DNA from: Pseudomonas abietaniphila | GTDB taxonomy: Bacteria; Pseudomonadota; Gammaproteobacteria; Pseudomonadales; Pseudomonadaceae | NCBI RefSeq assembly: GCF_039697315.1 | Contig: NZ_CP155619.1 | Span: forward strand, 310,001-374,000 | Direction: 5' to 3' | DNA: 64,000 bases | Shown here: positions 9,425-18,157 of the stretch, piece by piece | Numbering within the stretch: the first letter of the stretch is position 1 | How the letters are laid out: each line of letters begins with the position of its first letter | Program-made: the position numbers and the translations under genes | The notes under the pieces: model-generated | Told to the model about the DNA's origin: nothing | Seen by the model: only the letters and a program-made list of their open reading frames with translations | The model's database searches: none

Positions 9425-9715
9425 ATGGCTTTGCTGAAACGTCTGGCAGAACACGACCGCGAGGTCCTGCCGTTTACTCTCGATGGCCAACCTGCCACCG
9501 GGTTACAAGGCGACACACTGCTGACTGCCGTGCTGACCCGTGCCGACTCGCTGCGCGGCAGCGACTTCAGCGCCCAGCCCCGTGCGGGTTTCTGCCTGAT
9601 GGGCGCCTGCCAGGATTGCTGGGTCAAACTGGGTGACGGCCGCCGGGTGCGCGCCTGCGCCACGCTGCTGGAGGCCGGACACTGCGTCAGCCGCGAGCCG
9701 GGGCGGACGCTATGA
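9425..9715 (+). CDS. small [2Fe-2S] subunit of an HcnA/opine-oxidase type dehydrogenase
   Basis: The 96-residue protein resembles the small ferredoxin-like subunit of heterotrimeric flavin dehydrogenases (HcnA of cyanide synthase, hydroxyproline and opine oxidases). It has the cluster-binding pattern C-x4-C-x2-C in GFCLMGACQDCW and a fourth Cys in RACAT. The ATG at 9425 sits just after the permease gene, and the stop overlaps the next start by 4 bp. It should pass electrons between the two flavin subunits encoded downstream and the respiratory chain. Its length is normal for the family. Confidence 0.82.
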   Translation: MALLKRLAEHDREVLPFTLDGQPATGLQGDTLLTAVLTRADSLRGSDFSAQPRAGFCLMGACQDCWVKLGDGRRVRACATLLEAGHCVSREPGRTL

Positions 9716-11073
9716 AGCCATCAGGTATTGTCATCATCGGCGCGGGGCCGGCCGGCATTCGTGCGGCTCAGACCCTCGTCGCCTACGGCCTGCAACCTTG
9801 CCTGATCGACGAAAGCCTGCGCGGTGGCGGGCAGATCTATCGCCGTCAACCGGAAAACTTCAAGCGTTCGGCCAAAGCACTCTATGGCTTTGAAGCGTCA
9901 AAAGCGCAGGCGGTGCACGCGACACTGGACCGGCTTCAGGCCGACATCGATTACCGCCCGCAAACCCTGGTCTGGAATGCCGAGGCGCGGTCGCTGGACA
10001 CGTTGCACGACGGTGTCGCCGACCAGCTTCCGTATACGCATCTGATCGTTGCAACCGGGGCCACCGACCGCATCCTGCCGGTGCCGGGTTGGACGCTGCC
10101 GGGCGTCTACAGCCTGGGCGCTGCGCAAATCGCCTTGAAATTCCAGGGCTGCGCCATCGGCGAACGCGTGGTGTTCGCGGGCAGCGGACCTTTGCTCTAT
10201 CTGGTGGCGTACCAATACGCGAAAGCGGGCGCGAAGGTGGCGGCAGTGCTCGACAGCTCGCCGTTGTCCGCGCAAACCCGCGCCCTGCCCGCGCTACTCG
10301 GTCAACCGGCGACCCTCGCCAAAGGCCTGTATTACCGTGGCTGGCTCACGGCCCATGGCGTGCCGGTGCATCAAGGGGTTCACCTGCAAAGCATTCAAGG
10401 CGAACAGCGTGTCCGCAGTGTGCGCTGGCGTCAGGGTGAGCAGGAAAGGACGCTTGATTGCGATGCCGTGGCCTTTGCTCACGCGTTGCGCAGCGAGACC
10501 CAGCTCGCCGATCTGCTGGGCTGTGCCTTCACCTGGAGCGACCTCAATCGCGCCTGGCTGCCGACCCAGGATACGTCTGGCCGCAGCAGCGTTGAAGGCG
10601 TTTACCTGGCAGGCGACGGCGCGGGCATCATGGGCGCCGACGCCGCCGAAATGGCCGGCGAACTCGCGGCCTTGACGCTCCTCAGCGACACCGGTCATCA
10701 GGTCGATGCCGCGCGCAGCACGGCGCTGCAACACAGGCTCGACGCCATCTGGCGCTTCCGTCACGGGCTGGAAACGGCGTTCCCTTTTCCCGAGGACTGG
10801 GCCGCCAAAGCGCCTGACAGCCTGACCGTCTGCCGCTGTGAAGAGGTCAGCGCTGGCAAGATCCGACAAACCGTCGAACAAGGCCACTGGGAGATCAACC
10901 GTGTAAAAGCCATGTGCCGCGTTGGCATGGGTCGTTGCCAGGGCAGGATGTGTGGCATGGCCGCCACGGAGATCGTTGCGCATGCGTCGGGCCGAGACAT
11001 TGCCAGTGTGGGCAGGCTGCGCGGGCAGGCACCGATCAAACCGATTCCGTTCGGTGTGGAGGTGGACCAATGA
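9712..11073 (+). CDS. FAD/NAD-type oxidoreductase subunit with BFD-like iron-sulfur domain (HcnB/OoxA type)
   Basis: The 453-residue subunit starts with a Rossmann fold (GAGPAG at 10-15) of the pyridine-nucleotide-disulfide type. It ends with a BFD-like [2Fe-2S] domain whose cysteines are visible in VCRCEEV (around 373) and in CRVGMGRCQGRMC (around 401-413). This architecture matches HcnB and the A subunit of octopine/nopaline oxidases and hydroxyproline dehydrogenases. It overlaps its neighbours by 4 bp on both sides, so the three subunits are made together. Electron transfer from substrate flavin to quinone is the family role; the substrate is unknown. Confidence 0.85.
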   Translation: MKPSGIVIIGAGPAGIRAAQTLVAYGLQPCLIDESLRGGGQIYRRQPENFKRSAKALYGFEASKAQAVHATLDRLQADIDYRPQTLVWNAEARSLDTLHDGVADQLPYTHLIVATGATDRILPVPGWTLPGVYSLGAAQIALKFQGCAIGERVVFAGSGPLLYLVAYQYAKAGAKVAAVLDSSPLSAQTRALPALLGQPATLAKGLYYRGWLTAHGVPVHQGVHLQSIQGEQRVRSVRWRQGEQERTLDCDAVAFAHALRSETQLADLLGCAFTWSDLNRAWLPTQDTSGRSSVEGVYLAGDGAGIMGADAAEMAGELAALTLLSDTGHQVDAARSTALQHRLDAIWRFRHGLETAFPFPEDWAAKAPDSLTVCRCEEVSAGKIRQTVEQGHWEINRVKAMCRVGMGRCQGRMCGMAATEIVAHASGRDIASVGRLRGQAPIKPIPFGVEVDQ

Positions 11074-12278
11074 GCCTGCCGATCGAGGTGGAGGCCGTGG
11101 TCATAGGCGGCGGCATCGTTGGCGCGTCCGCTGCGTTGTTTCTGGCGAAAAGCGGCAGGCGTGTGGTGTTGCTGGAGCGTGACTTTTTCGGCGCTCACTC
11201 CAGTGGAGTCAATTACGGCGGCGTGCGGCGGCAGGGTCGACCGCTGTCGCAGTTGCCGCTGTCCCAAAGGGCCCACGCCATCTGGGGCGACCTGACGAAC
11301 CTGATCGGGATCGACGGCGAATACCTGCGCTCCGGTCATCTGAAACTGGCACGCAGTGACAAGGACATGGCCGCGCTGGCGGCCTACGAGCGGGCGTCGC
11401 GGGAGTTTGGTCTGGACCTGCAATTGCTCGACCGAGAGCAGCTGCGCGCCCGCTTTCCGTGGGCCGGTGATGTGGCGGTCGGCGCCTCGTTGTGCGCCGA
11501 TGACGGTCACGCCAACCCGCGCATCGTTTCTCCAGCCTTTGCCCATGCCGCACGTCGAGCCGGTGCCGACGTCTACGAGCAGGCTGCGGCCTACGAGGTC
11601 AGCCATGACGGCCATGCGTTCACCGTCCGCACGGCCAGCGGCCAGACCTTTCGCGCCCCCTGGCTGCTGAACTGCGCCGGCGCGTGGGCGGCGGCGCTGG
11701 CGGAACAGTTTGGCGAACCGGTGCCGATGCGCTCGGGGCACCCTGCGATGCTGGTGACTGAACCGCTGCCGATGTTCATGGACGTCAGCACCGGCGTCGA
11801 AGGCGGCGGCATTTATGCCCGTCAGGTCGCACGCGGCAACTGCGTATTGGGCGGCGGTCAGGGCTTTGCGCTCGATCCCGCCACGGCGCGTCCCGGCCAG
11901 GCGGCGATTCTCGACATCCTGCGTAACGCCGTCGAACTCTATCCACCGCTGGCCGGTGCTCAGGCCATTCGCACCTGGAGCGGCACCGAAGGGTATCTGC
12001 CGGACCGCGAGCCGGTGCTCGGCGTCAGTTCCACTCAGCCGGGCCTGCTGCACGGCTTTGGTTTCGCCGGGTCTGGCTTTCAGATCGGCCCTGCGGCGGG
12101 CGAGGCCCTGGCACAGATTGTCTGCACCGGGGCGCCGTCGATCCGGCTCGATGCCTTTTCGATTCAGCGTTTTCAACCCGTTTCCCAGCCCGCATTGCCT
12201 ACCGCACCGCCCGCAACCGCCGCCCCGGCTCACGCGGAAAACGTCATTCCATTGTTCAGAGGAAGATCGCAGCCATGA
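11070..12278 (+). CDS. DadA/DAO-type FAD amine oxidase subunit (HcnC/OoxB type)
   Basis: The 402-residue protein is a glycine-oxidase/DadA-like flavoprotein: a dinucleotide-binding GGGIVG motif at 13-18, and a C-terminal FAD contact region with GFAGSGFQIGPAAGE. In the heterotrimeric dehydrogenases this subunit oxidises the C-N bond of an amino acid, imino acid or opine. The ATG at 11070 lies within the stop of the preceding subunit gene, and its own stop overlaps the binding-protein gene. An upstream in-frame extension to 10914 lies wholly inside the previous gene and is rejected. Substrate may be an opine, a D-amino acid or a methylated amine. Confidence 0.85.
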   Translation: MSLPIEVEAVVIGGGIVGASAALFLAKSGRRVVLLERDFFGAHSSGVNYGGVRRQGRPLSQLPLSQRAHAIWGDLTNLIGIDGEYLRSGHLKLARSDKDMAALAAYERASREFGLDLQLLDREQLRARFPWAGDVAVGASLCADDGHANPRIVSPAFAHAARRAGADVYEQAAAYEVSHDGHAFTVRTASGQTFRAPWLLNCAGAWAAALAEQFGEPVPMRSGHPAMLVTEPLPMFMDVSTGVEGGGIYARQVARGNCVLGGGQGFALDPATARPGQAAILDILRNAVELYPPLAGAQAIRTWSGTEGYLPDREPVLGVSSTQPGLLHGFGFAGSGFQIGPAAGEALAQIVCTGAPSIRLDAFSIQRFQPVSQPALPTAPPATAAPAHAENVIPLFRGRSQP

Positions 12279-13336
12279 AAAACATGAACTCCGTTAAACG
12301 TTTTGCCCTGACCGGCTTGTCTTGTCTGCCGTTCGCCGCCCTGCTCACCTCGCTGCCGGCGCAGGCTGAACCGACGCTGTATCTGGGCATGAACGGCGGC
12401 ACCATGGAACGCCTGTACGCCGATCAGGTGCTGCCGGCCTTCGAAATGGCCAATCACGTCAAAGTGGTGATCGTCCCGGGCACCTCATCGGACATCCTCG
12501 CCAAGGTCCAGGCGAGCAAGGACAACCCGCAGATGCACGTGATGTTCCTCGACGACGGCATCATGTACCGCGCCATTTCCATGGGCCTGTGCGGCAAGCT
12601 GCAGCCGAGCGCGGCCCTGGCGGACATTCCGGCCAAGGGCAAGATCAAGGACGAAGCCGTCGCGGTCAGCGTCGGGGTGACGGGCCTGGCGTACAACACC
12701 AAAATGTTCGAAGAAAACGGCTGGAAGGCGCCGACGTCGTGGGCTGACATGGCCGACAAGCGCTACAAGGACAAACTGGTGTTTCAGTCCCTCGCCTCTT
12801 CGACGTTCGGCCTGCATGGTTTCCTGATGTTCAACCGATTGCAGGGCGGCAGCGAAACCAACGTCGAGCCTGGGTTCAAGGCCTGGCCGAAGACCGTCGG
12901 GCCGAACGTGCTGGAGTACATTGCCAGCTCGGCGAAGATTTCCGAGATGGTTCAGACCGGCGAAGCGGCGTTGTTCCCGCTGACCCCGACCCAAGTCACC
13001 GCGATGAAGCTCAAGGGTGTGCCGGTGGAATACGCGCCGCCCAAGGAAGGCGCCGTGGTGTTGAACGTTGCGGAATGCACCATCGCCAATAACGACCAGC
13101 CGGAACTGGCGCAGAAGCTGGCGGAATTCCTGCTGACGCCCGAAGCCCAGGCCCCTGCGCTGGAACTGGGCGATCAGATACCGTCCAACCCAAAAACGCC
13201 GACCACTGACCGCACGCGTGGCCAGGTGGAAGCGATGAACAAATACCTGGAAACCGCCGTCACCATTGATTGGGATCAGGTCAACCAGATCCGCCCAGAA
13301 TGGAACGCGCGCTGGAGCAAGACCATCGAGCGGTAA
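12275..13336 (+). CDS. periplasmic substrate-binding protein, PotD-like
   Basis: The 353-residue protein has a signal peptide (about 1-31, cleaved after AQA) and the class of solute-binding fold seen in PotD/PotF and related iron or phosphonate binders. It is the recognition component for the PotABC-like importer at the front of the same operon. The ATG is preceded by AGAGGAAG and overlaps the oxidase subunit stop by 4 bp. Placing the binding protein last, after the catabolic subunits, ties uptake and oxidation to a single substrate. The ligand is not identifiable by eye. Confidence 0.85.
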   Translation: MKNMNSVKRFALTGLSCLPFAALLTSLPAQAEPTLYLGMNGGTMERLYADQVLPAFEMANHVKVVIVPGTSSDILAKVQASKDNPQMHVMFLDDGIMYRAISMGLCGKLQPSAALADIPAKGKIKDEAVAVSVGVTGLAYNTKMFEENGWKAPTSWADMADKRYKDKLVFQSLASSTFGLHGFLMFNRLQGGSETNVEPGFKAWPKTVGPNVLEYIASSAKISEMVQTGEAALFPLTPTQVTAMKLKGVPVEYAPPKEGAVVLNVAECTIANNDQPELAQKLAEFLLTPEAQAPALELGDQIPSNPKTPTTDRTRGQVEAMNKYLETAVTIDWDQVNQIRPEWNARWSKTIER

Positions 13337-13358
13337 ACGCGTTGCAGCATCTGTTCAG

Positions 13359-13450
13359 TGTGGGAGTGAACGTGCTCGCGAAGAGGTCCGTGCATCCGCA
13401 GGATCGCGAATGGATGACCCAAAGGCTTCGCGAGCAAGCTCGCTCCCACA
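13359..13450. repeat. paired REP hairpin with TGCTCGCGAA arms
   Basis: TGTGGGAGTGAACGTGCTCG at the left pairs with CGAGCAAGCTCGCTCCCACA at the right. It lies directly after the binding-protein gene and could end the transporter/oxidase transcript. A different family from the GAATTC-containing REPs. Confidence 0.75.
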
Positions 13451-13471
13451 GGTTCCGCGGCGGCCACGGGT

Positions 13472-14502
13472 ATTGCGGCAGTCACGGGTTCTGGGTCTGC
13501 CTGGTCCACAGGTTTTGAGGCAGCAACAGACTCTGTGGTCTACCCGGTACCTGTGGGAGACGTCGGAGGTTACGACGGCAGCGAATGCGGTGGGTCAGTC
13601 TCCGTTGATGTCACTGCCCCACCGCATTCGCCACTGTCGTAACCTCCAGCAGCTCCCACAGGTCTTGCGGCGGCCACAGGTAGTGAGTAGGTCTTGAGGC
13701 TGCCACATGCCCTGAGCCTGCATGGTTCAGAAGTCTTGAGCCAGCCACAGGTTCTGGGTCTGCCTGGTCCAAAGGTTTTGAGGCAGCAACAGGCTCTGTG
13801 GTCTACCCGGTACCTGTGGGAGACGTCGGAGGTTACGACGGCAGCGAATGCGGTGGGTCAGTCTCCGCAGATGTCACTGCCCAACCGCATTCGCCACTGT
13901 CGTAACCTCCAGCAGCTCCCACAGGCCTTGCGGCGGCCACAAGCCTGAGTTTGCCTAGTTCAGAGGTCTTACGGGAGCCACAGGTTCTGGGTCCGGCTCA
14001 GCGATCTTGAGGCAGCCACAGGTTCTGGGTTTGCCCGGTCCTCAGGTCTTGAGGCAGCAACAACTTCTGTGGTCTACCCGGTACCTGTGGGAGACGTCGG
14101 AGGTTACGACGGCAGCGAATGCGGTGGGTCAGTCTCCGCAGATGTCACTGCCCCACCGCATTCGCCACTGTCGTAACCTCCAGCAGCTCCCACAGGTCTT
14201 GCGGCGGCCAAAAGCTCTGGTCTGCCTGGCCCACAGGTCTTGAGCCAGCCAAACGCCCTGAGCCTGCCTGGCTCAGAGGTCTTGAGCCAGCCACAGGTTC
14301 TGGGTCTACCCGGCTCAGCGATCTTGAGGCAGCCACAGGTTCTGGGTTTGCCCGGTCCTCAGGTCTTGAGGCAGCAACAACTTCTGTGGTCTACCCGGTA
14401 CCTGTGGGAGACGTCGGAGGTTACGACGGCAGCGAATGCGGTGGGTCAGCCTCCGCAGATGTCACTGCACACCGCATTCCTGAGCAAGCTCTATTCCACA
14501 GA
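13472..14502. repeat. tandem array of four large hairpin repeat units
   Basis: Four units begin near 13552, 13814, 14086 and 14402 (periods 262, 272 and 316 bp). Each core reads GTGGGAG, five bases, then a 30-base arm (GGAGGTTACGACGG...GCGGTGGG), a loop, and the complementary arm ending CTCCCAC. The 30-base arms of a unit differ from perfect pairing at only three positions. The fourth unit keeps the left arm, but its right arm is replaced by CTGAGCAAGCTC-type REP sequence. Between cores are shorter repeats built on CAGGTTCTGGGT and CTTGAGGCAGC. No convincing gene is present: open frames here arise from the repeats. Confidence 0.85.
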
Positions 14503-14621
14503 TCTTGCGGCGGTGTGTCAGTCGCGACCGATGCCGATGTGCGCTCACCGAACATTGCGTCCAACTATCCTCTCTCGCGTCGGTCACACCCTTACTACCC
14601 ACTGACTGATGACGAGACCGG

Positions 14622-15971
14622 ATGAGTTTCATTCTTTGCATGACCGTGCTCGGCGTCTTGTTGATGCTGCTCGCACTGACCTCCTCTTACCTGCGCTGGC
14701 TGCCGGTCACGACCTCGGCGGTGTGTCTGGCGTTCGGCGCCGGTATTGGCCCTTGGGGCCTGGATCTGGTGCAGCTGGATATCCGCGACGCCCGCCACTG
14801 GCTGGAACGCCTGACCGAAGTCGCGGTGTTGTTCTCGCTGTTCAACACCGGCATCAAACTGCGCTTGCAACTGCATCGTAAAGCCTGGCATTCGGCCTAC
14901 CTGCTGGCGGGGCCGGTGATGCTCGCCAGTATTTTGGGCATGTGCCTGGCCGCCCATTACCTGCTGGATATGCCGTGGGCTTTGGCGCTGTTGCTCGGCG
15001 CGATGCTGTCCCCCACCGACCCGGTTCTGGCGGGGCTGGTTCAGGTCAACAACGCGCAGGATTTCGACCGGGTTCGATTTGGCCTTTCTGGAGAGGCCGG
15101 GCTGAACGACGGCACCGCCTTTCCCTTCGTCATCTTTGCTCTGCTGTTTCTCAGTCATGGCACCTCGGACTTCACCTGGGTGCAGGGCTGGTTGCTGAAG
15201 AACCTGATCTGGGGCGTCCCCGTCGGCCTGCTGCTTGGCTACGGGTTAGGTCGTGGCGTCGGGCATCTGATGATCTACCTGCGAATCAAGAACGCCGACA
15301 GCACCAGTTCGCCCAATGATTTTCTGGCGCTCGCCCTGATCGCGATGGCCTACGTCGTCGCTGAAGGCCTGGGGGCCTATGGCTTTCTCTCGGTGTTTGC
15401 CGCAGGGCTGGGTCTGCGACGTGCCGAAGTTCACACCACTCAATCGGACCTTCCGTCCGAGCACGTGGCCAAACCGGTATTGGGGCACATGGACAGCGAC
15501 CCCACGGCCGCCACGGTCACCCGACACGAAGAGCTCAGCGAATCGCAGTTGGCGGCCGGCGTGATGATGGGGGACATGCTCGCGTTTGGCAGCCTGGTGG
15601 AACGGGCCATGGAAGTGCTGTTGATCACCCTGCTTGGCGCGGCCATTGCCTTCTATTGGGACTGGCGCGCGGTAGGCTTGGGTCTTGCGCTGTTCTGCGT
15701 GATCCGGCCCCTGAGCGTCTGGCTACTGATCAGCTCCCGACTGCTTTCCCGTCCGCAAAAAGCGCTGGTGGGATGGTTCGGCATTCGCGGCATCGGCACG
15801 CTGTATTACCTGTGCTACGCGCTGTCTCACGGTTTACCCGCGGACGCGGTGCACACCACCATCGGCCTGACGCTTTCAGTGGTCGCGCTAAGCATTCTGC
15901 TGCACGGCATCAGCATTCAACCCCTGCTGGAGCGCTATGAGCGGAAAATGACGATGAACCGGGAAGAGTGA
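14622..15971 (+). CDS. cation/proton antiporter, NhaP/CPA1 type
   Basis: The 449-residue inner-membrane protein has about twelve hydrophobic helices. It shows the CPA1 motifs MLSPTDPVLAG (around 128-138) and LNDGTAFPF (around 162-170), which carry the ion-site Asp residues, plus a basic RPLSVW near the end. It should exchange sodium or potassium for protons and help with pH and salt balance. A hydrophilic insertion (about 270-305) separates two membrane blocks. The gene is transcribed away from the hairpin-repeat array and ends 3 bp before the convergent histidine kinase gene. Ion specificity is not evident. Confidence 0.87.
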   Translation: MSFILCMTVLGVLLMLLALTSSYLRWLPVTTSAVCLAFGAGIGPWGLDLVQLDIRDARHWLERLTEVAVLFSLFNTGIKLRLQLHRKAWHSAYLLAGPVMLASILGMCLAAHYLLDMPWALALLLGAMLSPTDPVLAGLVQVNNAQDFDRVRFGLSGEAGLNDGTAFPFVIFALLFLSHGTSDFTWVQGWLLKNLIWGVPVGLLLGYGLGRGVGHLMIYLRIKNADSTSSPNDFLALALIAMAYVVAEGLGAYGFLSVFAAGLGLRRAEVHTTQSDLPSEHVAKPVLGHMDSDPTAATVTRHEELSESQLAAGVMMGDMLAFGSLVERAMEVLLITLLGAAIAFYWDWRAVGLGLALFCVIRPLSVWLLISSRLLSRPQKALVGWFGIRGIGTLYYLCYALSHGLPADAVHTTIGLTLSVVALSILLHGISIQPLLERYERKMTMNREE

Positions 15972-15974
15972 TCG

Positions 15975-17684
15975 TTACGCCGATACAGGCGACAGCAGGC
16001 TTTCGATACCGGCGATCAGGTGCTCCAGAGTGACCGGTTTATGCAATACCACCGCAGCGTGTTCACAAGTCGCCCGCACCGCGTCCAGGTCGGCATGCCC
16101 GGTGAGCAGGAGAATCGGCAGTCCCGGCCTGATGTCGCGCAGCACGCGCGCCAGTGCCACGCCACTGAAATCGCGCATGGCGCAATCACTGACGACAATT
16201 GCCGGCGGCCGATGCCGGATCGCCTCGATGGCTTCAAAACCGCTGGAGACCGCCTCCACGTCGTAACCCGCATCGGCCAGGAGACGGGCCATGACCTCGC
16301 GTAGACGGTCATCATCATCGACCAGCAGCACGCTCACAGCACTGGCAGCCTGAGGGGTAGAGTCCAGCGGCGCGGTGTGCGCTCGCTCCTCGACAGCGCT
16401 GTCGCGCACCTTCAGCAACAACGTCACCGTCGTCCCGGATGTCATCCCGCAATGAATGGTCGCCGTGCCGCCCGCCTGTGCAGCGAATGCATACACCTGA
16501 GACAACCCCAGGCCGGTGCCCTGGCCTTCCTTCTTGGTGGTGAAAAAAGGCTCGAACACTTGGCGGGCGACGTCCGGAGGAATGCCGGGGCCGTCATCCT
16601 CCACCGTCAGCTCGACGTAAAGGCCGTCCGCCAACAGCTCATGCCCGCCCAGCTTGAGCAAGCGTGTGCTCACGCGAATGTTCCCGGTCCCCTGCATCGC
16701 ATCGCGTGCGTTGACCAGCATGTTGAGCACGGCAGCCTCTAGCTGCGTGGCATCGCACAGTATTCGCGCGGGTGTGGTGTCCAGGTCGAACTGCAGGTTG
16801 ATGTCCGGGCTCAGCACCCGGTTGAACAGCTCTTCGAGGCTGCGCACTTGAGCGCTGACGTCCAGCAGCGTCAAGGCGGAAGGATCTTCGCGAGTGAATG
16901 CCAACAGTTGCGCGATCAGCGATGCGCCTTTGTTCACCGCTTGCAAGCCCACTGACGCCCAGCGCCGGACGTCCTGCGGTTTGTCCGCCTTACGCTCGAC
17001 GAACTGCAAGCTGGCGCTGATGGCTTGAAGCAGATTATTGAAGTCGTGAGCGATGCCGCTGGTGAGCTGCCCGATCGCAGAAACGCGCTGGTTTTGACGC
17101 AAGCGCGCGTGCTCATGCTGATCATCGGCCAATGCCGAGATGACTTTTCGACTCAGGCTGCGGGCCTGTTCGTCTTTCTCGGCGCTCAACTCACGCAACT
17201 GCAACAGCGCCGACGTCTGACGCGCCAACGCGGTCAGCGCGCCAATCTGGCGCGCGTCCAGGGTGCGCGGCACGGTATCGATTACACATACGGTGCCCAG
17301 TGCCTGGCCCTGCTGCGTGACAATCGGCGCGCCTGCGTAAAACCGAATGAACGGCTCGCCCACGACCAGTGGATTGCTGGCAAAACGCTCGTCCAGTGCG
17401 GCATCTTCAACGATCAGCAGCTGATCCGGTTCAAGAATGGCATACGCACAAAACGCCTGGTCACGGTGGGTTTCGCGTACCGACAGGCCGGTACAGGCCT
17501 TGAACCACTGCCGCTGATCATCGACCAACGACACCAGCGCAATGGGCGTCCCGCAAACGACCGACGCCAATTCGACGATGTCGTCGAATGCCTGTTCCGG
17601 GAGGCTGTCGAGGATCTGAAGGTGATCCAGCGCCTGAATACGTCGAGCTTCATCAAGTGGGAGCGGCGCGGGTCGATGGGTCAT
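15975..17684 (-). CDS. GAF-domain hybrid histidine kinase with receiver
   Basis: The protein has, in order, a GAF sensor domain (about 20-165), a coiled segment, a HisKA domain with the phospho-accepting His in SGIAHDFNNLLQ, a HATPase domain with DDGPGIP and GTGLGLSQVY, and a C-terminal receiver (LLVDDDD acidic pocket, Asp in VVSDCAM, Lys in LHKPV). The kinase type resembles FixL/NtrB-like cores that phosphorylate an attached receiver. I prefer the ATG at 17684 (MTHRPAPLP), typical of GAF kinases; a GTG six codons upstream (17702) has no better ribosome-binding site. No output regulator is adjacent, so the partner is unknown. Confidence 0.85.
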   Translation of the reverse strand: MTHRPAPLPLDEARRIQALDHLQILDSLPEQAFDDIVELASVVCGTPIALVSLVDDQRQWFKACTGLSVRETHRDQAFCAYAILEPDQLLIVEDAALDERFASNPLVVGEPFIRFYAGAPIVTQQGQALGTVCVIDTVPRTLDARQIGALTALARQTSALLQLRELSAEKDEQARSLSRKVISALADDQHEHARLRQNQRVSAIGQLTSGIAHDFNNLLQAISASLQFVERKADKPQDVRRWASVGLQAVNKGASLIAQLLAFTREDPSALTLLDVSAQVRSLEELFNRVLSPDINLQFDLDTTPARILCDATQLEAAVLNMLVNARDAMQGTGNIRVSTRLLKLGGHELLADGLYVELTVEDDGPGIPPDVARQVFEPFFTTKKEGQGTGLGLSQVYAFAAQAGGTATIHCGMTSGTTVTLLLKVRDSAVEERAHTAPLDSTPQAASAVSVLLVDDDDRLREVMARLLADAGYDVEAVSSGFEAIEAIRHRPPAIVVSDCAMRDFSGVALARVLRDIRPGLPILLLTGHADLDAVRATCEHAAVVLHKPVTLEHLIAGIESLLSPVSA

Positions 17685-17702
17685 GGGGTTACGCAGGTCC
17701 AC

Positions 17703-18157
17703 TAGGGGGTGGCGGATTATCGGTTCTGTGATCGGAGCACCGTTCCATGCGCTTTGTTCCGCTCTGTGTCACACATGATGCCCAAGGCTCGACAATACTG
17801 GCAAACGATCATGGCGTTCTAGTGGCTCCATCGGTCAGATTCTCACTCACCCTTCAGAACATTCCCGGCTAAATGAAATTGCTGTCCTCGTCTTGATAGA
17901 CGACATCGATCATTTCATCGGAATAAGCGATTGGACGCTCTACGTCCCTATCGGTAGCTTGCTCATCAACTGATCCCGTCTTTTTCGCCACTTCTGCAAT
18001 GTGGCCAAAAGTCGCACATCGTTGCCCTCACAAGGACCTGCCCTCGTGTCGCCCGACACGCTGCGCATCGAGACCGGATGCTTTGAACCATTCCTATATC
18101 TGCGTGGCGCGCGACATTATGTCGTGGTGCCGGCCATTGCGTGCGAGTCCAGAAACC
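17703..18157. other. 455-bp gap, no firm gene
   Basis: The gap between the hybrid kinase and the formate-type channel is richer in A and T than its surroundings. A 40-codon GTG frame on the minus strand (17869-17991, ending in the acidic YQDEDSNFI) can be read, but the plus strand is open over the same stretch and neither has a good ribosome-binding site. Promoters for both flanking genes must be here; none could be assigned. Confidence 0.4.

Noticed and set aside
9425..12278. Hydrogen cyanide synthase (hcnABC)
   Set aside because: Subunit architecture matches, but the genes sit inside an importer operon with an IclR regulator. True hcn operons lack these, so a catabolic oxidase is more likely. 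It cannot be fully excluded without alignment.
13472..14502. Possible CRISPR array
   Set aside because: Repeats are long inverted repeats with periods above 260 bp and repeated spacers. CRISPR repeats are short and direct with unique spacers, and no cas genes are present.
13697..14625. Repetitive proteins such as a 168-codon frame with GLEPATGSG-like repeats
   Set aside because: The frames arise because the DNA repeats happen to lack stops. Neither ribosome-binding sites nor a consistent frame across units supports translation.
17869..17991. 40-codon minus-strand GTG frame ending YQDEDSNFI
   Set aside because: There is no clear ribosome-binding site, the plus strand is also open over the same stretch, and the product is not recognised. 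Kept only as a note.
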